Positions 1-4,837 of a DNA stretch of 5,758 nucleotides are shown here, piece after piece; within the stretch, counting starts at the first letter, position 1, and every line of letters begins with the position of its first letter. The notes beneath the pieces are model-generated. The model worked only from the letters and a program-made list of their open reading frames with translations. It was not told where the DNA came from and did not search any database. A program made the translations under genes and the position numbers. Origin of the DNA: Gemmatimonadota bacterium (GTDB taxonomy: Bacteria > Gemmatimonadota > Gemmatimonadetes > Gemmatimonadales > Gemmatimonadaceae); contig PKVB01000048.1 in NCBI GenBank assembly GCA_003131365.1, positions 2,573-8,330 on the forward strand, written 5' to 3'.

Positions 1-423
1 CTGTCGCCGACTTTGCAGGACATAGGGCGGAGCGCGCAAACCGCGGTAAATGCGGGCGCCGACGGGATCTCGGTGGTGAACACATTGCCCGGCCTCCTGA
101 TCGACGTCGACACGCGGAAACCAGCGCTCGGATTCGGCACCGGCGGCGTCAGCGGCCCCGGACTGCTGCCCGTCGGCGTCCTGGCGACGCATAAGGTCGC
201 GAAAGCCGTGCGTCTGCCGGTGATCGGCGTGGGAGGAATATCCGCGGCGACAGATATCGTTCAGTACGTGATCGCCGGCGCGTCCCTTGTCGCGATCGGC
301 ACCGCCGCAATGCAGCAGCCCAGACTTCCCGAGAAGCTCGTCGCCGAGCTCGAGCGCTGGTGCAAAGAGAAGGGTGTAACTTCGTTGAGCGATCTTCGCG
401 GATCTCTACAGTGGGAGAACTGA
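1..423 (+). CDS. pyrD: Dihydroorotate dehydrogenase, class 1B catalytic subunit (3' part only)
   Basis: This is the C-terminal 140 codons of PyrD, open from the first base of the window and ending at TGA 421-423; the N-terminal half, with the catalytic base region, lies upstream. The enzyme oxidises dihydroorotate to orotate, the fourth step of UMP synthesis, on an FMN-containing TIM barrel in the cytoplasm. In fragment numbering the visible family motifs are LSP (1-3, with the usual preceding Lys lost), GADGISVVNT (19-28, substrate and FMN contacts), DVDTRKP (35-41), GTGGVSGPG (46-54), the FMN-phosphate segment GVGGIS (76-81) and IGTA (99-102). The TRKP and TGG-SGP segments match the class 1B (NAD-linked, PyrK-partnered) enzymes better than class 2 membrane enzymes. 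A pyrK gene just upstream is therefore expected, but this is inference. pyrF follows after 1 nt, so the two are very likely co-transcribed and translationally coupled. Confidence 0.95.
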   Translation: MSPTLQDIGRSAQTAVNAGADGISVVNTLPGLLIDVDTRKPALGFGTGGVSGPGLLPVGVLATHKVAKAVRLPVIGVGGISAATDIVQYVIAGASLVAIGTAAMQQPRLPEKLVAELERWCKEKGVTSLSDLRGSLQWEN

Positions 424-424
424 C

Positions 425-1177
425 GTGACGCCTCATCAGCGACCTGCGGCAACGCGACCCAAACCCGCGACGCGGAGCGCGCCGGCAAGCTCGCGGCGGC
501 CGATTCCGATCGTGGCGCTCGATTTTCCTCGCGCCGATCTCGCGCTGGCGATGGTCGAGCGGCTGGGTGACGCGTGCAATTTCTACAAGGTCGGGGGCGA
601 GCTTTTCACCGCCGCTGGCCCCCAGGTCGTTCAGACGCTCCGCGCACTGGGCAAGGACGTTTTTCTCGATCTCAAGCTTCACGACATCCCGAACACGGTC
701 AAAGGCGCGGCCCGGAGCGCCGCCTCGATCGGGGCCAAGCTTCTGACGGTTCACACGACCGGGGGTCGCGACATGATCGAGGCGGCGGTCGAGGGGGCAG
801 GCCCGACCTGTGGCGTCCTCGGCGTGACGATTCTCACTTCGCTCGACGCCGCGATGCTCCGGAGTGCCTGGGGCCGGAAGTCGCTCGAGGTATACGGCGA
901 GGTTCTCCGTCTCGCCGGAGAGTGCGCGGCTGTAGGCGCACACGGGGTGGTCTGCAGCGGGCTCGAGGCGCAGAAAATCGGGGCGAAGTACGGCGACAAA
1001 TTGAAGCTCCTCGTGCCCGGGATCCGGCCTGCTGGCGCAAGAACCGACGACCAGAAGCGGACCGTTACGGCAGCCGAGGCGGCAAAGGCCGGGGCGAACT
1101 ACATCGTGCTTGGTCGGATGATCACCGAGGCAAAGGACCCTGCTTCAGAACTCCGATCGGTGATGAAAACGATATAG
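425..1177 (+). CDS. pyrF: Orotidine 5'-phosphate decarboxylase
   Basis: PyrF (250 aa) decarboxylates OMP to UMP, the last step of de novo pyrimidine synthesis, as a cytoplasmic TIM-barrel dimer. The catalytic set is complete: D33 in VALDF, K55 in FYKVG, and D82, K84 and D87 in DLKLHDIPNTV, all offset by 11 from the E. coli residues D22, K44, D71, K73 and D76. The phosphate-binding segments VPGIRP and VLGR are present near the C-terminus, as is the DDQKR loop. The GTG start at 425 has GGGAG at 413-417, 7 nt upstream. The only later candidate, GTG 512, would cut into the first beta strand, so 425 is preferred. This leaves an N-terminal extension of about 25 residues rich in Pro, Ala, Arg and Ser ahead of the barrel, somewhat longer than usual and probably disordered. 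The gene starts 1 nt after the pyrD stop. Confidence 0.97.
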   Translation: MTPHQRPAATRPKPATRSAPASSRRPIPIVALDFPRADLALAMVERLGDACNFYKVGGELFTAAGPQVVQTLRALGKDVFLDLKLHDIPNTVKGAARSAASIGAKLLTVHTTGGRDMIEAAVEGAGPTCGVLGVTILTSLDAAMLRSAWGRKSLEVYGEVLRLAGECAAVGAHGVVCSGLEAQKIGAKYGDKLKLLVPGIRPAGARTDDQKRTVTAAEAAKAGANYIVLGRMITEAKDPASELRSVMKTI

Positions 1178-1195
1178 TCGGGGGCTGCGTTTTCC

Positions 1196-1235
1196 GGGTG
1201 CCAGCGAGGCCTGCACTGCCCAAACCTGGCAGCCC
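1196..1235 (+). other. Stem-loop after pyrF, no U-tract
   Basis: GGGTGCCAG at 1196-1204 pairs with CTGGCA-g-CCC at 1226-1235, giving nine base pairs with one bulged G (1232) and a 21-nt loop. The loop holds a further short GGC/GCC pairing (1208-1210 with 1218-1220). An alternative longer-range pairing is GGGCTGC 1182-1188 with GCAGCCC 1229-1235. It begins 18 nt after the pyrF stop. No T-run follows, so it is not a classic intrinsic terminator. It could protect the 3' end of the pyr transcript, or be part of a longer leader if transcription continues into rpmJ. Confidence 0.4.
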
Positions 1236-1278
1236 TCCTAACCCGCTCTCCCGTCACACTTTGACCCCGGTCGGTGGG

Positions 1279-1307
1279 TTGCTTTACCCGCGCTGGCCGT
1301 GTAATTT
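1279..1307 (+). promoter_or_regulatory. Candidate sigma70-type promoter for rpmJ-rpsM-rpsK-rpsD
   Basis: TTGCTT (1279-1284) and TAATTT (1302-1307) are separated by 17 bp. The -35 keeps TTG, and the -10 keeps the most conserved T, A and final T, though the overall match is modest. An overlapping reading is TGTAAT at 1300-1305 with 15-bp spacing. Another -35-like box, TTGACC, lies at 1261-1266 but has no convincing -10 partner. Transcription would start near 1314, giving a leader of about 60 nt that contains the UUCG hairpin at 1334-1347. The call rests mostly on position: the start of a ribosomal protein operon after a 197-nt gap. Confidence 0.35.
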
Positions 1308-1333
1308 CAAAGGCTAACCTCGGAAATTTTTGG

Positions 1334-1351
1334 AGGGCTTCGGCCCTTTTT
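1334..1351 (+). terminator. Intrinsic terminator or attenuator hairpin upstream of rpmJ
   Basis: AGGGC (1334-1338), loop TTCG (1339-1342) and GCCCT (1343-1347) form a 5-bp stem closed by the exceptionally stable C(UUCG)G tetraloop. T1347-T1351 gives a short T-run, and two G.U pairs could extend the stem base. This is the shape of a small Rho-independent terminator. It lies only 23 nt before the rpmJ GTG, too close for a separate promoter in between. It should therefore either be read through routinely or act as a conditional attenuator in the rpmJ leader. CCTC (1318-1321) can pair with GAGG (1333-1336), overlapping the left arm, which offers a possible weak antiterminator. Confidence 0.55.
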
Positions 1352-1374
1352 GCCCATCAAGTGGGGAGTTGGAC

Positions 1375-1491
1375 GTGAAAGTTCGCAGCAGCGTCAAGCC
1401 GATCTGTGAGCACTGCAAGGTCATCAAACGACAGGGCGTGACTCGCATCATCTGCAAGCGCAATACAAAACACAAGCAGAAACAGGGCTGA
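1375..1491 (+). CDS. rpmJ: 50S ribosomal protein L36 (bL36), zinc-ribbon form
   Basis: A 38-codon gene beginning at GTG 1375 and ending at TGA 1489-1491. The product starts MKVRSSVKPICEHCK and ends NTKHKQKQG, matching bL36 from end to end at the family's usual length of 38 residues. L36 is a tiny 50S protein that binds 23S rRNA. C11, C14, C27 and H33 form the CCCH zinc site, so this is the zinc-dependent (C+) form. GGGGAG at 1363-1368, 6 nt before the GTG, is a strong ribosome binding site and supports the start; no in-frame ATG would give a full-length protein. It is first in the run rpmJ-rpsM-rpsK-rpsD, with rpsM starting 2 nt after its stop. In many bacteria infA sits immediately upstream of rpmJ; here there is no infA, and pyrF occupies that side. 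Confidence 0.96.
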   Translation: MKVRSSVKPICEHCKVIKRQGVTRIICKRNTKHKQKQG

Positions 1492-1493
1492 TA

Positions 1494-1871
1494 ATGGCAC
1501 GTATTGCTGGCGTGGATCTCCCGCGCGAAAAGAAGGTCGAGATCGGCCTCACGTACATCTTCGGTATCGGGCGCGCGACGGCTCGAAAGATTCTGGCGTC
1601 GACCGGCGTCAACGCCGAGCAGCGCATTCGTGACCTGAACGACACCGATACCAACCGGCTTCGCCAGGCGATCGAGAAGGATATCCGTGTCGAGGGCGCG
1701 CTGCGCACCGAGATCGCGATGAACATCAAGCGCCTCATGGACATTGGCAGCTACCGTGGCATCCGTCACCGCCGCGGCCTCCCCGTTCGTGGTCAGCGCA
1801 CGCACACCAACGCCCGCACGAAGAAGGGCCCACGCCGCGCAATCGCCGGCAAGAAGAAGGTAACGAAGTAA
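1494..1871 (+). CDS. rpsM: 30S ribosomal protein S13 (uS13)
   Basis: A 125-aa S13, a protein of the 30S head that contacts 16S rRNA, the P-site tRNA and the B1 intersubunit bridges. It begins MARIAGVDLPREKKVEIGL, with the helix-two-turn-helix rRNA-binding region around residues 14-33 (YIFGIGRATARKIL). The S13 signature runs from about residue 88 to 113 and includes RGIRHRRGLPVRG and QRTHTNART. The basic tail, rich in Lys and Arg, reaches toward the P site in the family. Length is slightly over the usual 118-122. ATG 1494 lies 2 nt after the rpmJ stop with AGGG at 1484-1487, 6 nt upstream. rpsK follows after 2 nt. This gene opens the classic order rpsM-rpsK-rpsD-rpoA-rplQ. Confidence 0.99.
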   Translation: MARIAGVDLPREKKVEIGLTYIFGIGRATARKILASTGVNAEQRIRDLNDTDTNRLRQAIEKDIRVEGALRTEIAMNIKRLMDIGSYRGIRHRRGLPVRGQRTHTNARTKKGPRRAIAGKKKVTK

Positions 1872-1873
1872 CT

Positions 1874-2251
1874 ATGGCTATCGGAAAGAAGGTAAAGCGC
1901 ATAATCGAGGCGGAAGGAATCGCCCACGTCAGCGCTACGTTCAACAACACCACGATCACGATCACCGACAGTCACGGGAACACGATCTCGTGGGGCTCGT
2001 CGGGTAAGGCCGGCTTCAAGGGATCGAAGAAGTCGACGCCGTTCGCGGCCACCGTTGCCGGCGAGCAGGCCGGACGCGAAGCCGTGACGCTCGGCGTTCG
2101 GCGCGTGCACGTGAGAGTGCAGGGACCGGGATCGGGACGCGAGTCCGCGATCCAGGCGCTCGTCGCCGCCGGCCTCCAGGTCAAGTCGATCAAGGATGTG
2201 ACGCCGATTCCGCACAACGGCTGCCGTCCCCCCAAGCGTCGGAGAGTCTAG
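1874..2251 (+). CDS. rpsK: 30S ribosomal protein S11 (uS11)
   Basis: A 125-aa S11, a component of the 30S platform near the E site and the Shine-Dalgarno duplex. Family hallmarks are ISWGSSGKAGFKGSKKSTPFA (starting near residue 38), VRVQGPGSGRESAI (80-93) and the invariant end DVTPIPHNGCRPPKRRRV (108-125). The HNG at 114-116 corresponds to the site that in E. coli S11 carries an isoaspartyl linkage. ATG 1874 is 2 nt after the rpsM stop. The Shine-Dalgarno is poor (AAGG at 1857-1860 is 13 nt away, GAAG at 1865-1868 is close), so coupling to rpsM translation probably helps initiation; that is inference. rpsD starts 3 nt after its stop. Confidence 0.99.
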   Translation: MAIGKKVKRIIEAEGIAHVSATFNNTTITITDSHGNTISWGSSGKAGFKGSKKSTPFAATVAGEQAGREAVTLGVRRVHVRVQGPGSGRESAIQALVAAGLQVKSIKDVTPIPHNGCRPPKRRRV

Positions 2252-2254
2252 CCG

Positions 2255-2887
2255 ATGCGCTATACAGATGCGAGCTGTCGCCAGTGCCGCCGAGAGGGAA
2301 CGAAGCTGTTTCTCAAGGCGACCAAATGCTTCACCGAGAAGTGCCCGGTCGAGCGTCGTCCGACGCCGCCGGGGCAGCATGGCTCATCGACGGCCCGCCG
2401 TCGCAAGTTGTCGGAGTACTCGAAGCAGCTCCGTGAGAAGCAGAAGATCAAGCGCATCTACGGGGTCAGTGAGCGCCAGTTCCGCAATACCTTCGAGCGG
2501 GTCGCACCGCTCCCGGGCATCACGGGACACAATCTGCTGGCCGCGCTGGAGTCGCGCCTCGACAACGTCGTGTACCGCATGGGATTCGCGGGCAGCCGCA
2601 AGGCCGCGCGCCAGCTCGTTCGGCACCGTCACGTCGAGGTGAATCAGAAGTCGGTGGACATTCCGAGCTTCCTCGTGCAGCCGGGCCAGGAGATTCGCGT
2701 CCGCATGAAGTCGCGCGAGCAGGCGAGCGTGATGGCGGCGATGGATCAGTCGAGTCGCGGCGCTCCGCTTTCGTGGATCGCGGTGGATCGCGATACGTTC
2801 AGCGGCCGGATGCTCGAGAGACCGACGAGGCCGAACATTCCGATCGCCGCGCAGGAACAGCTGGTGGTCGAGCTTTACTCGAAGTAG
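2255..2887 (+). CDS. rpsD: 30S ribosomal protein S4 (uS4), zinc-binding form
   Basis: A 210-aa S4, a primary 16S rRNA-binding protein that nucleates 30S assembly and, in E. coli and Bacillus, represses its own mRNA. The N-terminal zinc site is intact, with C8 and C11 (CRQC) plus C25 and C30, so this is the C+ form seen in Thermus and Geobacillus. PPGQHG (38-43) and KLSEYSKQLREKQKIKRIYG (51-70) follow. The RNA-binding S4 domain covers roughly residues 98-165, with RLDNVVYRMGFAGSRKAARQ at its start and VEVN and VDIPSFLV after. The protein ends LVVELYSK, as usual. ATG 2255 has GGAGAG at 2241-2246, 8 nt upstream. It is the last gene before a 193-nt gap, unlike the tightly packed rpsD-rpoA of many bacteria, and the gap holds structured RNA that could be a target of S4 itself (inference). 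Confidence 0.99.
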   Translation: MRYTDASCRQCRREGTKLFLKATKCFTEKCPVERRPTPPGQHGSSTARRRKLSEYSKQLREKQKIKRIYGVSERQFRNTFERVAPLPGITGHNLLAALESRLDNVVYRMGFAGSRKAARQLVRHRHVEVNQKSVDIPSFLVQPGQEIRVRMKSREQASVMAAMDQSSRGAPLSWIAVDRDTFSGRMLERPTRPNIPIAAQEQLVVELYSK

Positions 2888-2891
2888 TTCC

Positions 2892-2920
2892 GCGATCGAG
2901 CAGCTTCGCTACTCGATCGC
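2892..2920 (+). other. Strong stem-loop immediately after rpsD, no U-tract
   Basis: GCGATCGAG (2892-2900) and CTCGATCGC (2912-2920) are perfect inverted repeats of 9 bp. Inside them AGC (2902-2904) pairs with GCT (2908-2910) around a TTC triloop, after a single C/A mismatch. The result is a nearly continuous 12-bp hairpin starting 4 nt after the rpsD stop codon. TTCACAG follows rather than a T-run, so efficient intrinsic termination is not expected. Likely roles are protection of the 3' end of the upstream mRNA, an RNase processing point between the two halves of the operon, or a U-less terminator. Confidence 0.6.
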
Positions 2921-2967
2921 TTCACAGGGCAGTCCGCCTTCACAGCATTCTCAGGTTGGTAGCAGGA

Positions 2968-2995
2968 TTCAGAGTTTTATTCGCTTTCGTAGAAT
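2968..2995 (+). promoter_or_regulatory. Candidate sigma70-type promoter for rpoA-rplQ-rpmB
   Basis: TAGAAT at 2990-2995 matches the -10 consensus at five of six positions. TTCAGA at 2968-2973, 16 bp upstream, is a weak -35. The surrounding AT-rich stretch (2975-2998) stands out in this GC-rich DNA. Transcription would begin near 3002, only a few bases before the pseudoknot-capable leader at 3007-3049. Its place in the unusually long rpsD-rpoA gap supports an internal promoter, but readthrough from rpmJ is not excluded. Two copies of CTTCACAG (2920-2927 and 2938-2945), 18 bp apart, lie just upstream and might be a protein site. Confidence 0.45.
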
Positions 2996-3006
2996 ACTCA
3001 TAGCAG

Positions 3007-3049
3007 GACGAGACCCTAACTCTCGTTACGGGCTCACCGCGCGTTAGGG
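3007..3049 (+). promoter_or_regulatory. Pseudoknot-capable mRNA leader of rpoA
   Basis: ACGAGA (3008-3013) pairs with TCTCGT (3021-3026), extendable by a G.U pair (3007/3027), around a 7-nt loop CCCTAAC (3014-3020). That whole loop is perfectly complementary to GTTAGGG (3043-3049), 16 nt after the hairpin. The RNA can thus form an H-type pseudoknot, probably with only five or six of the seven loop pairs for steric reasons. Otherwise it can switch between the short hairpin and a longer 3014-3049 stem. It ends 16 nt before the rpoA ribosome binding site (AAGGA, 3066-3070). The E. coli alpha operon leader that S4 represses is also a pseudoknot, though it lies upstream of rpsM. A role in autoregulation here is inference; the complementarity itself is directly visible. 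Confidence 0.5.
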
Positions 3050-3080
3050 GCGGGGTGGCACGTTTAAGGAATCGAAAAAA

Positions 3081-4157
3081 ATGGCAACCGCAATTGATCT
3101 CCGGGGACTTGTCCGTCCGCAGCTTGTCGAAGCGACGAAGCGCGAAGACAATCCCAACATCGCAGAATTTCGTCTTCAGCCGCTCGAGCGCGGTTTCGGA
3201 CACACCCTGGGGAACGCCATGCGGCGTCTTCTCCTATCGTCGCTGCGCGGCTCGGCCGTGTGGGGATTCCGGATCGACGGCGTTCTGCACGAGCACCAGA
3301 CGATCCCGGGCGTCGTCGAAGACGTCCACCAGATCATCGGCAATCTAAAAACGCTCACGCTCACTCTCGACGAGGGTGTCGAGAATACCGTTCTCCGCAT
3401 TACCAAGAATTCAGCGGGTCCCGTAACGGCCGCTGACATCGAGGGTCAGGGGGGCGTCACCATCGTCGATCGCAACCAGCACCTCTTCACGCTGCAGGGC
3501 GACCGCGAGATCAACGTCGAGCTTTACGTCGGCCGCGGCCGCGGTTATGTCGAAGCCGATCAGCACGCCGTGGACAAGACGCTGCCGGTGGATGTCGTCC
3601 GCATCGACTCGATCTACAATCCGGTTCGCCGCGCCAACTTCGCCGTCGCCGAGACGCGCGTCGGCCAGCGCACGGACTACGACCGCTTGACGCTTACGGT
3701 CGAGACCAACGGCACCGTCACGCCGGAAGAAGCAGTGAGCTACGCGGCCGCGCTGGCGCAGACGCACTTCCAGTATTTCGCGGGCTTCGGCTCGCACGCG
3801 TCGGCGCCTCTCGTTCCGGGGACCGATCTGCCGGGCGGAGACGCGCATCGTCTGGCCGAGGTGCTGCGCACGCCGATAGAAGACTTCGAGCTCTCGGTTC
3901 GCTCCGTGAACTCGCTCAAGAACTCCGCCATTCGCACGCTGGGTGATCTGGTCCGCCAGAGCGAGAGCCAGATCCTCCAGGTCAAGAACTTCGGCAAGAA
4001 GTCGCTGAACGAGATCGCCGACCTGCTCGAGCGGGAGAACCTCAACTTCGGCATGAAGTACGAGGAGACACCCGACGGCGTCCGCATTACGGATCAGGGC
4101 ACGCCGCCCAACCGCAACGTCGCCACCGTTGGCGCCGACGACGAAGAGGAAGGCTAA
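3081..4157 (+). CDS. rpoA: DNA-directed RNA polymerase subunit alpha
   Basis: A 358-aa alpha subunit. The dimer scaffolds beta and beta' assembly, and its C-terminal domain binds UP elements and activators. The N-terminal domain (about 1-235) has the dimerisation and assembly motif ERGFGHTLGNAMRRLLLSS (36-54) and EGPG-like IPGVVEDV (75-82). A Gly/Pro-rich linker (about 236-262) leads to the C-terminal domain (263-325). There R274, N277, K280, G305, K307 and S308 correspond to the E. coli DNA-contact residues R265, N268, K271, G296, K298 and S299. E. coli C269 is Ser here and A272 is Asn. After LNFGM, an extra tail of about 33 residues ends in DDEEEG, making the protein longer than the usual 315-340. 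ATG 3081 has AAGGA at 3066-3070, 10 nt upstream. rplQ starts 2 nt after the stop. Confidence 0.99.
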   Translation: MATAIDLRGLVRPQLVEATKREDNPNIAEFRLQPLERGFGHTLGNAMRRLLLSSLRGSAVWGFRIDGVLHEHQTIPGVVEDVHQIIGNLKTLTLTLDEGVENTVLRITKNSAGPVTAADIEGQGGVTIVDRNQHLFTLQGDREINVELYVGRGRGYVEADQHAVDKTLPVDVVRIDSIYNPVRRANFAVAETRVGQRTDYDRLTLTVETNGTVTPEEAVSYAAALAQTHFQYFAGFGSHASAPLVPGTDLPGGDAHRLAEVLRTPIEDFELSVRSVNSLKNSAIRTLGDLVRQSESQILQVKNFGKKSLNEIADLLERENLNFGMKYEETPDGVRITDQGTPPNRNVATVGADDEEEG

Positions 4158-4159
4158 GG

Positions 4160-4522
4160 ATGCGTCACCGTAAAGTAGGCAGGCAGCTTCGCCGCACGAG
4201 CGAGCAAAAGCTGGCTCTGATGAAAAACCTGGCAAAAGCGCTGATCGAGCGTGGCGCCATCGAGACTACCGAGGCGAAAGCCAAAGAGCTGCGCCCGTTC
4301 ATTGAGAAACTGATCACCAAAGCTAAGACTGGAACCCTTCACAATCGTCGCGTAGCCGGCGCGAAAGTGCCGCATCGGGCTACTGCCGACAAGCTGTTCC
4401 AGGAGATCGGACCGCGCTTCGCGACGCGCAAGGGCGGATACACCCGCATCCTCAAGACCGGTCATCGCAAGGGCGATGGAGCCGAGATGGCGCGCATCGA
4501 GCTGATGCCGACGGAGAGCTGA
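4160..4522 (+). CDS. rplQ: 50S ribosomal protein L17 (bL17)
   Basis: A 120-aa L17, a 50S protein located near the polypeptide exit tunnel. It begins MRHRKVGRQLRRTSEQKLAL with the family's basic start. It has IETTEAKAKELRPFIEKLIT at 34-53 and finishes with GGYTRILKTGHRKGDGAEMA and RIEL, all diagnostic. Length is typical of the short bacterial form, with no C-terminal extension. GAGGAAGG at 4146-4153, inside the end of rpoA, lies 6 nt before the ATG, and the two genes are 2 nt apart. It is the standard downstream neighbour of rpoA; rpmB follows after 2 nt. Confidence 0.99.
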   Translation: MRHRKVGRQLRRTSEQKLALMKNLAKALIERGAIETTEAKAKELRPFIEKLITKAKTGTLHNRRVAGAKVPHRATADKLFQEIGPRFATRKGGYTRILKTGHRKGDGAEMARIELMPTES

Positions 4523-4524
4523 CC

Positions 4525-4746
4525 ATGGCACAGATCAAGAGAAACCGCTGCTACGTCTGCGACAAAGGCGTCGCGTACGGCAACAACGTCTCGCACGCGA
4601 ACAACAAGACGCGCCGCACCTGGAAGCCCAATCTTCAGGTCGCGCGCATTGTCATCGACGGGAAGATCACGAAGGTGAAGGTGTGCACTCGTTGTCTTCA
4701 TGCTGGGAAAGTGGTGCGCGCTCCGAGAGGGGTGTCCGCTGCGTAA
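4525..4746 (+). CDS. rpmB: 50S ribosomal protein L28 (bL28), zinc-ribbon form
   Basis: A 73-aa L28. It begins MAQIKRNRCYVCDKG and contains the hallmark GNNVSHANNKTRRTWKPNLQ (19-38). Two CxxC pairs, C9/C12 and C54/C57, make the four-cysteine zinc site of the C+ form. L28 is a 50S protein needed late in large-subunit assembly. GGAGAG at 4513-4518, within the end of rplQ, is 6 nt before the ATG, and the gap to rplQ is 2 nt, so it clearly belongs to the rpoA unit. Joining rpmB to the alpha operon is not the common arrangement; in many bacteria rpmB sits with rpmG or alone. A strong terminator 20 nt after its stop closes the transcription unit. Confidence 0.97.
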   Translation: MAQIKRNRCYVCDKGVAYGNNVSHANNKTRRTWKPNLQVARIVIDGKITKVKVCTRCLHAGKVVRAPRGVSAA

Positions 4747-4766
4747 GGCATTGCTTCGCGCTAACG

Positions 4767-4795
4767 AAAAAGGGAGCCCTGAGGGCTCCCTTTTT
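4767..4795 (+). terminator. Intrinsic terminator of the rpoA-rplQ-rpmB unit
   Basis: GGGAGCCC (4772-4779) and GGGCTCCC (4783-4790) form a perfect 8-bp GC-rich stem around a TGA loop. AAAAA (4767-4771) on the left mirrors TTTTT (4791-4795) on the right, followed by CTT. The A-tract and T-tract extend the stem to 13 bp and would let it work in both directions. It starts 20 nt after the rpmB stop and is the clearest terminator in the window. It separates ribosomal transcription from the carB region. Confidence 0.93.
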
Positions 4796-4811
4796 CTTAA
4801 CTGTCAAGTGC

Positions 4812-4837
4812 AACTGAACGGGATCCGAGATCTCAGA
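4812..4837 (-). repeat. Copy 1 of a 24-26 bp repeat (inverted orientation)
   Basis: On the minus strand this copy reads with the core CGGATCCCGTTCAGTT. Bases 4812-4833 are the exact reverse complement of 4974-4995 (22 of 22), and after one mismatch (C4834 against C4973) the match runs on to 4837/4970, making 25 of 26. It starts 17 bp after the terminator T-run. It holds BamHI-like GGATCC and BglII-like AGATCT palindromes. In RNA it could pair with copy 2 or with copy 3, but not both. Confidence 0.85.

Noticed and set aside
149..943. A 264-codon open frame on the minus strand across pyrD and pyrF
   Set aside because: It is antisense to two genes with full family motifs, its product is Arg-rich low-complexity sequence, and it matches no family I recognise. 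It is a GC-rich shadow frame.
1018..1026. CGGGATCCG inside pyrF as a fourth copy of the carB-upstream repeat
   Set aside because: Only nine bases match, around a BamHI palindrome, and nothing flanking is shared. Chance within coding sequence is enough.
1261..1289. TTGACC as the -35 of the rpmJ promoter
   Set aside because: At spacings of 16-18 bp the only -10 options are TTTACC, TTACCC or TACCCG, which are poor. The TTGCTT/TAATTT pair is better.
574..1317. A 247-codon + strand open frame overlapping pyrF in another frame
   Set aside because: It overlaps conserved pyrF coding, its composition is Arg/Gly-rich, and it runs past pyrF into the rpmJ leader without any family similarity.
3411..4235. 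A 274-codon minus-strand open frame opposite rpoA
   Set aside because: It lies antisense to rpoA and the rplQ start, with no recognisable domain and no ribosome binding site of note.
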